DNA of 64,000 nucleotides, from positions 3,596,001 to 3,660,000 of the forward strand of contig NZ_CP079865.1 in NCBI RefSeq assembly GCF_025263565.1. The letters run 5' to 3'. Below the pieces are notes generated by a model that saw only the letters and a list, made by a program, of their open reading frames with translations, was not told the origin of the DNA and did no database searches. This DNA is from Mycobacterium sp. SMC-8. Its GTDB lineage: Bacteria > Actinomycetota > Actinomycetes > Mycobacteriales > Mycobacteriaceae. Below, one piece after another: positions 9,542-19,063 of the stretch. Position 1 is the first letter of the stretch. Every line of letters starts with the position of its first letter. The translations under genes were made by a program, and so were the position numbers.

Positions 9542-9745
9542 TCAACAGCAGCGAGCACCCGGGTCGGCGTCGGCGGCTGCGTGACGGCGCCGCCAGTACT
9601 CGCGTTCGGACAGCGGGGGCTCACCCGTGTGTCTGCGCGCGTGGTGATCCAGATAGCGCTGATAGTGGTTGTCGCCCATCAGGGTTTGGCAGTACCAGCC
9701 GATGCGGCCGACGGCTTGGCGTGCGGCCGCGGTAACGCGTCCCAT
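9542..9745 (-). CDS. YbdD/YjiX family protein
   Basis: 67 aa. The sequence RIGWYCQTLMGDNHYQRYLDHH followed by PLSEREYWRRRH matches the small YbdD/YjiX (DUF466) family, which nearly always sits directly after cstA-type peptide/pyruvate transporters. Its start overlaps the 3' end of the cstA gene by 67 nt in another frame, with AAGGAGG inside cstA as ribosome site, so translation is probably coupled. It is thought to assist the transporter; the mechanism is unknown. Confidence 0.85.
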   Translation of the reverse strand: MGRVTAAARQAVGRIGWYCQTLMGDNHYQRYLDHHARRHTGEPPLSEREYWRRRHAAADADPGARCC

Positions 9746-11982
9746 TGCTTCTGCACCTCCTTCTCCGCCGAGGTCATGACCATGCCCGAAGGGGCGAACA
9801 TGCGGGAAGGTAGCGGAGCGTCTTCACTGGTCGGCCCGCCGTGGCCGCGAATCGCTCTCAGCGCCACGATCAGTCCGGCGACGAACACGATCAGCACCAG
9901 TACGGCGAAGACGATCGACAGCGTGCCCTGGATGAACGTGTTGCGGATGACGGCGTCGAGCTGGCCGGCGTCCTTGGCGGCGCCGAAGCTGGTGGCCCCG
10001 CCGTCCCGCGCGTTGCGGTACTGGAAGTGCTGGGTCCAGTATCCGACCTTCGGGTCGCCGGAGAAGATCTTCTGCCACGACGCCGTCATCGTGACCACGA
10101 GGTCCCACAGCAACGGGATCCCCGGTATCCACGCCCATTTCAGCAGTCCGCGTTTGATCACCACGACGGTCACGACCGTCAACGCGATGGCCGCCAGCAG
10201 CTGGTTGGCGATGCCGAACAGCGGGAACAGCGTGTTGATGCCGCCCAGCGGGTCGGTGACCCCCATCAGCAGGATGCTGCCCCATGCGGCGACGACGATG
10301 ATGCTGCAGATCCACGCGCCGACCCGCCAGCTGGGATTGCGCAGCTTCTTGAGCGGGCCGCCGAGGTTGCCCAGTCCGTCGGACAGCATGAACCTGGCCA
10401 CGCGGGTGCCGGCGTCGACGGTGGTGAGGATGAACAGCGCCTCGAACATGATCGCGAAGTGGTACCAGAACGCCTTGAGGCTCGCGCCGCCGAACACCTG
10501 GTGCAACACCTCCGACATGCCGAACGCCAGGGTCGGGGCACCGCCGGTGCGCGACACGATGGACTCCTCGCCGACACTTCTGGCGGCGTCGCTGATCTCC
10601 TGCCCGGTGATCGGCGGCCCGGACAGCCCCAGCCCGTTGACGTAGTCGGCGGCGCTCTGGGCGGTGGCGCCCGTCGCGGCCGACGGCGCGTTCATCGCGA
10701 AATACAGGTGCTGGTTGAGGATCGCGGCGGTGATCAGCGCCATGATCGCCACGAACGACTCGGTGAGCATGCCGCCGTAGCCGATGAGCCGCATCTGGCT
10801 CTCCTTCTCCAGCAGCTTGGGCGTGGTGCCGGAGGAGATCAGCGCGTGGAAACCCGACAAGGCACCGCAAGCGATCGTGATGAACAGGAACGGGAACAGC
10901 GAACCGGCGAACACCGGGCCGGTTCCGCTGGTGGCGAACTGGGAGATCGCCGGCGCCTCCATCACCGGACGCGCCAGCAGAATGCCGACCGCCAGCAGCG
11001 CGATGGTGCCGACCTTCATGAACGTCGAGAGATAGTCGCGGGGCGCCAGCAGGAACCACACCGGCAGCACCGAGGCGGCCAGGCCGTAAATGATGATGCA
11101 CCAGGACAGCGCCACCTTCGACAGCGTGAACCACTCGGCGCCCCAGCTCGTTTCGGCGACCCAACCGCCGGCGACCACCGCCAGCAGCAGCAACGCCACT
11201 CCGATCAGTGAGACCTCGGAGACCCGGCCCGGACGCAGGAACCTCAGATAGAGCCCCATGAAGATCGCGATGGGGATCGTCATCGCGATCGAGAAGACAC
11301 CCCAGGGGCTTTCAGCCAGCGCGCCGACCACCACCAACGCCAGCACCGCGAGCAGGATGACCATGATGACCAGCACACCCACGATCGCGGCGGCGCCGCC
11401 GACGACCCCGAGCTCGTCGCGCGCCATCTGCCCCAGCGACCGTCCGCGCCGCCGCACCGAGATCGACATCACCAGGTAGTCCTGCACGCCGCCGGCGACG
11501 ACCGCGCCGATGATGATCCAGATCGCGCCCGGCAGATAACCCATCTGGGTGGCCAGCACCGGTCCCACCAGCGGACCCGCCCCGGCGATCGCGGCGAAGT
11601 GGTGACCGTACAGCACCCGCCGGTCGGTCGGCATGTAGTCGGTGCCGTTCTCGAAAACCTCTGCGGGCGTGGCGTTGTCGTCGCGCGGTTGGACGATCTT
11701 CATCTCGATCAGCCGGGCGTAGAACCGGAAACCGATCACATAGGTGCAGATCGCGGCGATGACGAACCAGACCGCGTTGACTGTCTCGCCGCGGAAGAAC
11801 GCGATGATCGCCCAGGCGGTGGCGCCGAGAAGCGCGACGACGGTGAAGATGATCTTGTGTTTGACGGTGATCGGCGACCTGTCGACGATCGCCACCGGTG
11901 GCAGGTCCTCGTCGGTGCGGATGTAGGTGATCTCCCCATCGGTCTCTTCGATGCGGTCCGATGCGGCGGTGGGTGTGGCCAC
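9679..11982 (-). CDS. cstA: Carbon starvation protein CstA-like transporter
   Basis: 767 aa from the GTG at 11982, which has GGGAG 5 nt upstream and gives the ATPTAASDRIEE start that fits the mycobacterial homologue; the frame also opens at 12069. About 16-18 hydrophobic segments follow a cytosolic N-terminal tail, with the CstA signatures NGTDYMPTDRRVLYGHHFAAIAGAGPL (around residue 90) and GALSGFHALISSGTTPKLL. CstA proteins take up pyruvate or peptides during carbon starvation. It is paired with ybdD downstream and lies downstream of ligB on the same strand. Confidence 0.92.
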   Translation of the reverse strand: MATPTAASDRIEETDGEITYIRTDEDLPPVAIVDRSPITVKHKIIFTVVALLGATAWAIIAFFRGETVNAVWFVIAAICTYVIGFRFYARLIEMKIVQPRDDNATPAEVFENGTDYMPTDRRVLYGHHFAAIAGAGPLVGPVLATQMGYLPGAIWIIIGAVVAGGVQDYLVMSISVRRRGRSLGQMARDELGVVGGAAAIVGVLVIMVILLAVLALVVVGALAESPWGVFSIAMTIPIAIFMGLYLRFLRPGRVSEVSLIGVALLLLAVVAGGWVAETSWGAEWFTLSKVALSWCIIIYGLAASVLPVWFLLAPRDYLSTFMKVGTIALLAVGILLARPVMEAPAISQFATSGTGPVFAGSLFPFLFITIACGALSGFHALISSGTTPKLLEKESQMRLIGYGGMLTESFVAIMALITAAILNQHLYFAMNAPSAATGATAQSAADYVNGLGLSGPPITGQEISDAARSVGEESIVSRTGGAPTLAFGMSEVLHQVFGGASLKAFWYHFAIMFEALFILTTVDAGTRVARFMLSDGLGNLGGPLKKLRNPSWRVGAWICSIIVVAAWGSILLMGVTDPLGGINTLFPLFGIANQLLAAIALTVVTVVVIKRGLLKWAWIPGIPLLWDLVVTMTASWQKIFSGDPKVGYWTQHFQYRNARDGGATSFGAAKDAGQLDAVIRNTFIQGTLSIVFAVLVLIVFVAGLIVALRAIRGHGGPTSEDAPLPSRMFAPSGMVMTSAEKEVQKQWDALPRPHAKPSAASAGTAKP

Positions 11983-12095
11983 GGTGTCTCCCGGTCTCTC
12001 CGTCGGCTCGACTGTGTTTCTGCCCTGGATCCATGCCTTGTCTCGATACTGGCACCGGACGGAGCGCACGTGTGCGGAAACCTCCTATTGCGATG

Positions 12096-13685
12096 TCAGC
12101 TTCCGCGTTCGTAGAACGCGCGCACCGTGTCGATGGTGTCAGCCTCCTCGGCGGTCTTGTCATCGCGGTAGCGCAACACCCGCGCGAAGCGCAGCGCCAT
12201 CCCACCGGGGTAGCGCGAGGAGGTCTGGATTCCGTCGAACGCGATCTCGACGACCTGCTCGGGCCGGACCTTGACGACATGGCCGTCTGATGTCGCGGCC
12301 GGGGCCGCTCCTCGGTCTGATGTCGCGGCCGGGGCCGCTCCGGCGGCCAGCGCCAGGAATCTCTCCGTCTGCCACGCCAGCATCTCGTCAGTCATGCCCT
12401 TGAACGTCTTTCCCAGCATCACGAAGCCGCCGGTGGCCGGGTCCCGGGCGCCGAGATGGATGTTCGACAGCTTGCCGGTGCGCCGTCCCGATCCCCACTC
12501 CACGGCCAACACCACGAGGTCGAGGGTGTGGACGGGCTTGACCTTGAGCCAACCCGCGCCGCGGCGGCCGGCTTCGTACGGGGCTGTCGGCGATTTCGCC
12601 ATCACGCCTTCATGGCCCGCTGCCAGCGTCGCGTCGAGAAAGGCCTGGGCGGCCGCCGGGTCCGAGGTCAGCAACCGGTCGACGCGCTGCTCCTGGGGCA
12701 CCGTCGCGTCGAGTCGGGCGATGCGCGCTTCGGCGGGCAGATCGAGTAGGTCGAGGCCGTCGGCGTGCAGGAGGTCGAAGAAGAACACCGACAGTCTCTG
12801 GGCCGCCGCGCTCGCCGCGCCGCCGCGGCGCCCGAAGCGCGCGGCGGTGATCTGGAACCGGTGCGGGCGGCCGTCGGCCCGCAGCGCGATCGCCTCGGCG
12901 TCGGCGATCAGATCGGTGACCGGCAGCGCCAGCGTCGCGTCGACGATCTCGGGCAGCCGGGCTGTGACATCGTCGAGGCTGCGGGTGAAGATCGACACTG
13001 CGTCGCCGCGGCGGTGGATCTGCACCCGTGCCCCGTCGAGCTTGGTTTCGAACAGGGTAGGTCCTCCGAAGCGTTCGAGCGCGTCGGCGACGCCGGTGGC
13101 CGTCTGGGCCAGCATCGGCCCCACCGGCCGGCCGACCTGCAGGGTGAACCGGGCGAGCGCGGACTCGCCCTCGGTGATGGCCGCGGCGGCCACCGCGGGA
13201 AGGTCGCCGCCAAGCATCGCGGCGCGACGCACCGCGGCGGCCGGAATCCCGGCGGCTTTGCCGACCGCGTCGGTCATCACCCCGACCAGGGCGCCCTGTC
13301 GTAGCTCGCCGGTGAGCAGGCGGCGCAGGAAAGTCTGCTCGACGGCGGTGGCGGCGGCGAAGAGTCCGGCCAGGAGTTCGGCGCGGCGGGCCTGGGAACC
13401 CTTGCCGGACGTGGCTCCGATCTCGCCGAGGAGCGCGTCCACCTGGTGGACCGTCAGGGTGGGCACGTCGGCCGGGGCGGGCACCGACCGCACGGACGCC
13501 CATCCCACTCCGATCTGGCGTTGCGTCAACTCGCCGGACAGCCAGGACACGACGACGTCGACCTGCCGGGCATCGCCGCCCGCGCCGGCCGCCCCCAGCA
13601 GCTCGGAGATCCGGGCGATCTTGGCCAGCCGCGCCGTGGAAGCCGCGACGTCCGCAGAAGCGGTGGCGACGTCTACCAACAGCAC
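12096..13685 (-). CDS. ligB: ATP-dependent DNA ligase (LigB type)
   Basis: 529 aa with a GTG start. The order of domains is an N-terminal DNA-binding helical domain (about 1-200), the nucleotidyltransferase core with catalytic lysine in [13 protein letters not shown] (about residue 217), motif [15 protein letters not shown] and [25 protein letters not shown] (motifs IV-V), then an OB fold. It seals nicks with ATP and is accessory to the NAD-dependent LigA. A 30-bp tandem duplication adds a second GAAPAATSD unit near residues 450-470. The order ligB-cstA is conserved in mycobacteria. Confidence 0.93.
   Translation of the reverse strand: MLLVDVATASADVAASTARLAKIARISELLGAAGAGGDARQVDVVVSWLSGELTQRQIGVGWASVRSVPAPADVPTLTVHQVDALLGEIGATSGKGSQARRAELLAGLFAAATAVEQTFLRRLLTGELRQGALVGVMTDAVGKAAGIPAAAVRRAAMLGGDLPAVAAAAITEGESALARFTLQVGRPVGPMLAQTATGVADALERFGGPTLFETKLDGARVQIHRRGDAVSIFTRSLDDVTARLPEIVDATLALPVTDLIADAEAIALRADGRPHRFQITAARFGRRGGAASAAAQRLSVFFFDLLHADGLDLLDLPAEARIARLDATVPQEQRVDRLLTSDPAAAQAFLDATLAAGHEGVMAKSPTAPYEAGRRGAGWLKVKPVHTLDLVVLAVEWGSGRRTGKLSNIHLGARDPATGGFVMLGKTFKGMTDEMLAWQTERFLALAAGAAPAATSDRGAAPAATSDGHVVKVRPEQVVEIAFDGIQTSSRYPGGMALRFARVLRYRDDKTAEEADTIDTVRAFYERGS
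12285..12344. repeat. In-frame 30-bp tandem duplication inside ligB
   Basis: Two copies of a 27-nt identical segment begin at 12285 and 12315, period 30 bp, so ten residues (GAAPAATSD plus one) are repeated without breaking the frame. The position is a loop within the OB-fold part of the ligase. Confidence 0.85.
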
Positions 13686-13704
13686 GCCATGATCCTCTCA
13701 AGCT

Positions 13705-13767
13705 CGCCGAAATCGCATTCCACGCGGCCAGAACCGTGAAAGGACCGCGTGGAATGCGAGTTCGGCG
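13705..13767. repeat. 63-bp inverted repeat, copy 2
   Basis: Same 63-bp element as at 8112. Here the arms extend outward to 13701-13771 (27 bp each with one mismatch). It lies 3' of the molybdopterin oxidoreductase gene and upstream of the ligB start, so it could end transcription of the first and separate it from ligB. Confidence 0.85.
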
Positions 13768-13770
13768 AGC

Positions 13771-15288
13771 TCACCTCACGACGAAGGTGATCGAGTGCCA
13801 GCCTGTCGCCCCATCGGGGACCGGGTCGGCACGCTCGGAGGTCTGCGTGTAACCGGCGTTGTCGGTGGCACGGACCGTGATGCGGTGAAAGCCCGGCTCA
13901 CGCGCGTCCCACGGGAAACTCCACAACCGCCAGGTGTCCCCGGAATAGGCCTCGCCGAGGGTGGCCGGTTGCCACTGGCCGTCATCGATCTGGACTTCGA
14001 CGGCGCGCACCCCGCGGTTCTGGGCCCACGCGACGCCGCCGAACGTGACCGGACCGACGGGGACGTCCTGGCCGGCGCGGGGCACGTCGATCCGCGACGC
14101 GGTCTTGATGGGGCCGCGGGCCGACCATCCCAGCCGCGTCCAGTACGCCTGCGCGCGGTCGAATCGCGTCACCTCCAGATCGGTCACCCACTTGGTGGCC
14201 GAAACGTAGCCGTACAGCCCCGGCACCACCAGGCGCGCGGGGTAGCCGTGCTCGGTGGGCAACGGTTCACCGTTCATGCCGATGGCCAGCAGCGCATCGG
14301 CGCCGGTGAGCGCCTCGACAGGCGTGCCCGCCGTCCAGCCGTCCACCGACATCGACAGCACCATGTCGGCATCGGGCTGCACACCGGCCTCGGCGAGCAG
14401 GTCCCGGACGCGGTACCCCGTCCACACTGCATTCGAAATCAGATCGCCCCCAACAGGATTGGACACGCACGTCAACGTGACGACCTTCTCGACAACCTCG
14501 AAGCGCTCCAGATCGGGGAAGCGGAGCTCGATCTCGCGGTCCACCATGCCGTGAATCCGTAACCGCCAGTCCTGTCGGCTGAGCTGCGGGACGGTCAGCG
14601 CGGTGTCGATGCGGTAGAAGTCGGCGTTACGCGTGACGAACGACGGAAGCTCAACGCCCTTGGGCTGCACAGTGTCTGGGATGGGCGGCGCCGCCCTGCC
14701 GGGCTTCGGCAGCGTGAACGCCTCGCGGTCGCCGGACACCGACGACGTCCAGCGGCCGACGACCGCGCCGACGACACCGCTCGCCACCCCGGCACCCAGC
14801 AGGCCGAGGGTGACCAACGACAGCCGCCGGCCCTCGTCGGTGCCGGGCCCGTCCGCCGCGTCGCCGAACCGGCCCGACACCAGCAGCCGCAGCGCCGCGA
14901 CACCGCATGCCGTGCCCACCAGGGTGGGCGCCACGTCGACCACCGTCGCGCCGGCGCGGGACAGCACCGCCGCGCAGCCGACCACGCCGGCCAGTACGAT
15001 CACCGCGCTGCCCCACGGACGGCGCCTGGATTCGAGGACGCCCGCGACGGCGGCGAGTGCCGCGATCACGACGAGCACCATTACCGTCAGAGCCAGCTTG
15101 TCGGCGGTGCCGAAGGTGCTGATCGCCCAGTCCTTCACCGGTCCGGGGGTCCGATCGATCACCGCTGAACCGACGGCGGTGCGCACGTCGGACTGCGGCC
15201 CGAACGCGGCGGCCAGAAGTTGCGCGACCCCGACGCTGACCGCGGCGGCCGCGATGCCGGCCATGGCTCTGGCGCCGCGTGTGCTCAT
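13771..15288 (-). CDS. Membrane-anchored molybdopterin-dependent (sulfite oxidase-like) oxidoreductase
   Basis: 505 aa. The first ~190 residues hold four or five transmembrane segments; a sulfite-oxidase-like molybdopterin domain follows (about 215-400), with the likely molybdenum-ligand cysteine in VTLTCVSNPVGG and the HGYPARLVVPGLYGY and SATKWVTDLEV motifs. The C-terminus is a Mo-co dimerisation Ig-like domain. No haem domain is present. It is probably an extracytoplasmic reductase or oxidase anchored in the membrane; the substrate is not known. Confidence 0.88.
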   Translation of the reverse strand: MSTRGARAMAGIAAAAVSVGVAQLLAAAFGPQSDVRTAVGSAVIDRTPGPVKDWAISTFGTADKLALTVMVLVVIAALAAVAGVLESRRRPWGSAVIVLAGVVGCAAVLSRAGATVVDVAPTLVGTACGVAALRLLVSGRFGDAADGPGTDEGRRLSLVTLGLLGAGVASGVVGAVVGRWTSSVSGDREAFTLPKPGRAAPPIPDTVQPKGVELPSFVTRNADFYRIDTALTVPQLSRQDWRLRIHGMVDREIELRFPDLERFEVVEKVVTLTCVSNPVGGDLISNAVWTGYRVRDLLAEAGVQPDADMVLSMSVDGWTAGTPVEALTGADALLAIGMNGEPLPTEHGYPARLVVPGLYGYVSATKWVTDLEVTRFDRAQAYWTRLGWSARGPIKTASRIDVPRAGQDVPVGPVTFGGVAWAQNRGVRAVEVQIDDGQWQPATLGEAYSGDTWRLWSFPWDAREPGFHRITVRATDNAGYTQTSERADPVPDGATGWHSITFVVR

Positions 15289-15403
15289 GCTGCCAAATTA
15301 CCGTCGCGCAGAACCCGAGAGTCTTACCGAAGCATGTCATCCGCTAGGTTGCAGATGGGCTTTACAAATCGTCCACATTCTGCAAAGTCGGGAAAGGGAA
15401 CAG

Positions 15404-16171
15404 ATGGAGATCGAGGGCAAGAAGGCCGTCGTTGTCGGCGGCGCGTCGGGCTTCGGACGGGCCACCGCGGAAGCACTGGCCAAGCGCGGGGCGAGCGTGG
15501 CGGTGCTGGATCGTCCGCAGTCCAAGGGCAAGGAGGTGGCCGACCAGATCGGTGGCACCTTCCACGAGGTCGACATCACCGACTTCGAGGGCACCGAGTC
15601 CGTGCTCAGCCAGGCCGTCGAAGCCCTCGGCGGCCTGCACATCGCGGTCACCACCGCCGGCGGCGGCATCGCCGAGCGCACCCTGAAGAAGGACGGCCCG
15701 CACAGCCTGGAGTCGTTCCGCAAGAGCATCGACCTGAACCTGATCGGCACCTTCAACATCAGCCGGCTCGCCGCGTGGCAGATGTCGAAGAACGACCCGG
15801 TCGACGACGAGGCCGAAGAGCGGGGCGTCATCATCAACACCGCCTCGATCGCGGCCTTCGAGGGCCAGATCGGCCAGGTCGCCTACACCGCCTCCAAGGC
15901 CGCGATCGCCGGTATGTGCCTGACTATGGCGCGGGATCTCGGCAGCCTGGGTATCCGCGCGCTTGCGATCGCGCCGAGCCTGTTCGCCACCGGGCTCACC
16001 GAGGGCATCCCCGACGAGTACGTCAGCATGCTGACCAAGGACGCGGCGTTCCCGAAGCGCCTCGGCAAGCCCGAGGAGTACGCCAGGCTCGCCGTCGCGA
16101 TCGTCGAGAACCCGATGCTGAACGGCCAGTGCCTGCGCCTGGACGCCGGCCAGCGCTTCGCCCCCAAGTAG
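15404..16171 (+). CDS. SDR family oxidoreductase (3-hydroxyacyl-CoA dehydrogenase-like)
   Basis: 255 aa from ATG 15404 after GGGAAAGGGAA; the longer frame from 14633 runs antisense through the previous gene and is discarded. Motifs are GGASGFGRAT for NAD(P) binding (about residues 11-20), NTASIAAFEGQIGQ with the catalytic serine and YTASKAA with tyrosine and lysine. The overall look is that of type II 3-hydroxyacyl-CoA / 17-beta-HSD10-like dehydrogenases. It lies 63 bp before the ThDP enzyme gene, same strand. Confidence 0.88.
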   Translation: MEIEGKKAVVVGGASGFGRATAEALAKRGASVAVLDRPQSKGKEVADQIGGTFHEVDITDFEGTESVLSQAVEALGGLHIAVTTAGGGIAERTLKKDGPHSLESFRKSIDLNLIGTFNISRLAAWQMSKNDPVDDEAEERGVIINTASIAAFEGQIGQVAYTASKAAIAGMCLTMARDLGSLGIRALAIAPSLFATGLTEGIPDEYVSMLTKDAAFPKRLGKPEEYARLAVAIVENPMLNGQCLRLDAGQRFAPK

Positions 16172-16234
16172 CAGAGGCGAATCGGGCGCGCATTGGCACT
16201 CGATGTCGCGTAGCGTGCCCGATTCAGCGCTACG

Positions 16235-17980
16235 GTGGGTGGGGTGGCGACTGTTGCCGAGCACGTCATCGCGACCCTTCACACCAGCGGTGTCCGGCGG
16301 GTCTACGGACTTCCCGGGGACAGCCTCAACGGCTTCACCGACGCGCTGCGCCGTTCCGGTCAGATCAGCTGGGAACATGTGCGCCACGAGGAGACGGCCG
16401 CGTTCGCCGCGGCAGCCGACGCGGCCCTGACCGGACAGCTCGCGGTCTGCGCCGGCAGCTGCGGCCCCGGCAACCTGCACCTGATCAACGGACTGTTCGA
16501 CGCCCAGCGGAGCCGGGTGCCGGTGCTGGCGATCGCCGCCCACATCCCGCGCGCCGAGATCGGCTCGGAGTACTTCCAGGAAACCCACCCGCAGGAACTG
16601 TTCCGCGAGTGCAGTGTCTACCGGGAACTGGTCAGCACCGCCGAGATGCTGCCGCGCATCCTGCACATGGCCATGCGGGCCGCGGTCGAGGATCGCGGTG
16701 TCGCGGTGGTCGTGATCCCCGGCGAGATCTTCCTGCAAAAGGCCGAGCCCACAGCCTGGCAGACGCGGCCGGTCGTCGCCGCCAGGTCGGTGGTGCGCCC
16801 CGACGACGCCGGCCTGCGCGAGGCGGCGGCCATGCTCAACGCCGCGCAGGCGGTGACGATCCTCGGCGGTGCAGGCGTGGAGGGAGCGCACGACGAACTC
16901 GTCCGGCTCGCCGCGACGTTGCACGCCCCGGTGGTGCATGCGTTGCGCGGCAAGGACTTCATCGAATACGACAATCCGTACGACGTCGGGATGACCGGGC
17001 TGCTGGGCTTCGCGTCCGGCTATAAGGCGATCAAGGAAGCCGACCTGCTGCTGATGCTGGGCACCGACTTTCCCTATCAGCAGTTCTATCCCGACCGCGC
17101 GAAGGTCATCCAGGTCGACATCCGTGGTCGGCATCTCGGCCGGCGCACCCCGATCGACCTGGGGCTGGTCGGCTCCGTCGGCGACACCCTGGCCGCATTG
17201 CAGCCGCTGCTGCACCAGAAGGCGGACCGCACCCACCTGGACCGCTCGCGCAGGCACTACCGCAAAACCCGCAAGACCCTCGACGAGCTCGCCGTCAATG
17301 ACCGCAACCGCACTCCGATCAGGCCGGAATATGTTGCGGGGCTGGTCAATAGGATGGCCGACGGCGACGCGGTTTTCACCGCCGACGTGGGGTCGCCGGT
17401 GGTGTGGGCGGCGCGTTACCTGACGATGAACGGCCGGCGCAGGCTCATCGGGTCGTTCAATCACGGCACGATGGCCAACGCGCTGCCGCATGCGATCGGG
17501 GCGCAAACCGCGTTCCCGCAACGCCAGGTGGTGGCGCTGGCCGGAGACGGCGGATTGACGATGTTGTTCGGCGAGCTGATCACGTTGATCCAGAACCGGT
17601 TACCGGTCAAGGTCGTCGTGTTCAACAACTCGTCGCTGAACTTCGTCGAACTGGAGATGAAGGCGGCCGGCATCGTCAACTTCGGCACCGACCTGACCAA
17701 CCCGGATTTCGCCGCCGTGGCACAGGCGATGGGCGTCTTCGGCCGGCGTGTCGAGCGCCCGGATCAACTCGAGCCGGCATTGGCGGACGCGTTCGCCGCC
17801 GGCGGTCCTGCCGTCGTCGACGTCATCACGGCGCGGCAGGAATTGTCGATCCCGCCTGCCATCACCGCCGAACAGGCCAAGGGGTTCTCCCTGTACGCGA
17901 TCAGAACGATCCTCGCCGGCCGTGCCGACGAACTGCTCGACCTCGTCTCCACCAACGTGGCGCGGCGCATTCTGGACTGA
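16235..17980 (+). CDS. ThDP-dependent pyruvate oxidase / dehydrogenase (PoxB-like)
   Basis: 581 aa from GTG 16235; GTG 16244 gives the common MATVAEH start and is equally possible. Three domains are seen: PYR with GLPGDSLNGF and HEETAAFAAAADA (catalytic Glu), the central FAD/nucleotide domain, and the PP domain with GDGGLTMLFGELITLIQNRLPVKVVVFNN, the GDG-(N)25-NN ThDP motif. PoxB decarboxylates pyruvate to acetate and passes electrons to quinone; acetolactate-synthase-like activity is less likely. Its neighbours do not fix the role. Confidence 0.85.
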   Translation: MGGVATVAEHVIATLHTSGVRRVYGLPGDSLNGFTDALRRSGQISWEHVRHEETAAFAAAADAALTGQLAVCAGSCGPGNLHLINGLFDAQRSRVPVLAIAAHIPRAEIGSEYFQETHPQELFRECSVYRELVSTAEMLPRILHMAMRAAVEDRGVAVVVIPGEIFLQKAEPTAWQTRPVVAARSVVRPDDAGLREAAAMLNAAQAVTILGGAGVEGAHDELVRLAATLHAPVVHALRGKDFIEYDNPYDVGMTGLLGFASGYKAIKEADLLLMLGTDFPYQQFYPDRAKVIQVDIRGRHLGRRTPIDLGLVGSVGDTLAALQPLLHQKADRTHLDRSRRHYRKTRKTLDELAVNDRNRTPIRPEYVAGLVNRMADGDAVFTADVGSPVVWAARYLTMNGRRRLIGSFNHGTMANALPHAIGAQTAFPQRQVVALAGDGGLTMLFGELITLIQNRLPVKVVVFNNSSLNFVELEMKAAGIVNFGTDLTNPDFAAVAQAMGVFGRRVERPDQLEPALADAFAAGGPAVVDVITARQELSIPPAITAEQAKGFSLYAIRTILAGRADELLDLVSTNVARRILD

Positions 17981-18010
17981 TCTGCGCGGGTGCCCTGAGA
18001 CGATGGCGGC

Positions 18011-19063
18011 ATGCCAGTCGACGTGACGCTGACCGAGACAGAACAGGATGCGCTGCGGAAGTGGGTGCGGGGGAGCGGGATCGGGTCGACGCTCACCGAT
18101 GTCACCCCGTTGACCGGTGGGTCGCAGAACATCGTGGTACGGCTGCGGGTGGACGGGCGGCCGATGGTGTTGCGCCGGCCGCCGCAGCACCCGAGACCCA
18201 CCAGCGACAACACCATGCGCCGCGAGATCGCCGTGCTGCAGACCCTGAAAGGCACCGCGGTGCCGCATCCGGAACTGATCGCCGGGTGTGAGGACCTCGA
18301 CGTGCTCGGGGTGGTGTTCTACCTGATGGAGGCGATCGACGGGTTCAATCCGGGCACCGAGGCCGATGAGGCCTACGTGCGCGACGCCGGCATGCGGCAC
18401 CGCGTGGGGCTGTCATTTGCGGCGAGTCTGGCCGAATTGGGCAAGGTGGCGTGGGAGGGCAGCCCGTTGGCAGAGCTCAAACGACCGGGATCCTTTCTCG
18501 CGCGCCAAGTTCCGCAGTTCATGCGGCTGCTGGAGAGCTACCGGCACGACCGCTACTCGCCCGAGTCGTTCCCGTCGGTGCACACGCTGGCCGACTGGCT
18601 GGAGACCTGCCGCCCCGAGGATGCGGCGCCGGGGATCATGCACGGTGACTGCCATCTGAACAATGTGCTGCTGCGTCGGGACGTCCCCGAACTCGCGGCG
18701 TTCATCGACTGGGAGATGTGCACCGTGGGTGACCCGTTGCTCGATCTCGGGTGGATGCTCGTCTGCTGGCCGGACGGGCCGAATCCGATCGACGCCGGTT
18801 CCGCCCTCGCCGCCCTCGGGGGTCTGGCCACGCGGCCAGAACTCGTCGAGGCGTATCTGGACGCGGGCGGGCGCCGCCCGGAACGCCTGGACTGGTATGT
18901 CGCGATGGCGTGCTTCAAGCTCGCGATCGTCATCGAGGGTACGTGGTCGCGCTATCTGGCCGGCCAGGCCAGCGCGGAGGCCGGGGAGCGGTTGCACGCC
19001 TCGGCGGAAAACCTGATCGCGCTCGGAACGTGGGTGTCCAAGGGCGACAACCCATTCGTGTGA
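18011..19063 (+). CDS. ACAD10-type phosphotransferase (APH) family protein
   Basis: 350 aa. It has the N-terminal lobe LTGGSQNIVVRL, the catalytic HGDCHLNNVLL (about residue 214) and the following IDWEMCTVGDPLLDLGWML metal-binding motif. This form is the kinase domain found fused to acyl-CoA dehydrogenases in ACAD10/11, which phosphorylates 4-hydroxyacyl-CoAs. It follows the PoxB-like gene by 30 bp and may be cotranscribed. Its stop directly abuts that of the convergent TauE gene. Confidence 0.82.
   Translation: MPVDVTLTETEQDALRKWVRGSGIGSTLTDVTPLTGGSQNIVVRLRVDGRPMVLRRPPQHPRPTSDNTMRREIAVLQTLKGTAVPHPELIAGCEDLDVLGVVFYLMEAIDGFNPGTEADEAYVRDAGMRHRVGLSFAASLAELGKVAWEGSPLAELKRPGSFLARQVPQFMRLLESYRHDRYSPESFPSVHTLADWLETCRPEDAAPGIMHGDCHLNNVLLRRDVPELAAFIDWEMCTVGDPLLDLGWMLVCWPDGPNPIDAGSALAALGGLATRPELVEAYLDAGGRRPERLDWYVAMACFKLAIVIEGTWSRYLAGQASAEAGERLHASAENLIALGTWVSKGDNPFV

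Noticed and set aside
8344..9735. 463-aa open frame opposite the amidohydrolase
   Set aside because: Antisense shadow of a conserved enzyme gene.
9841..11211. 456-aa open frame on the plus strand opposite cstA
   Set aside because: Composition is that of a GC-rich antisense shadow; cstA is clear on the other strand.
15362..17521. 719-aa open frame on the minus strand
   Set aside because: It lies opposite the SDR and PoxB-like genes and has no recognisable motifs.
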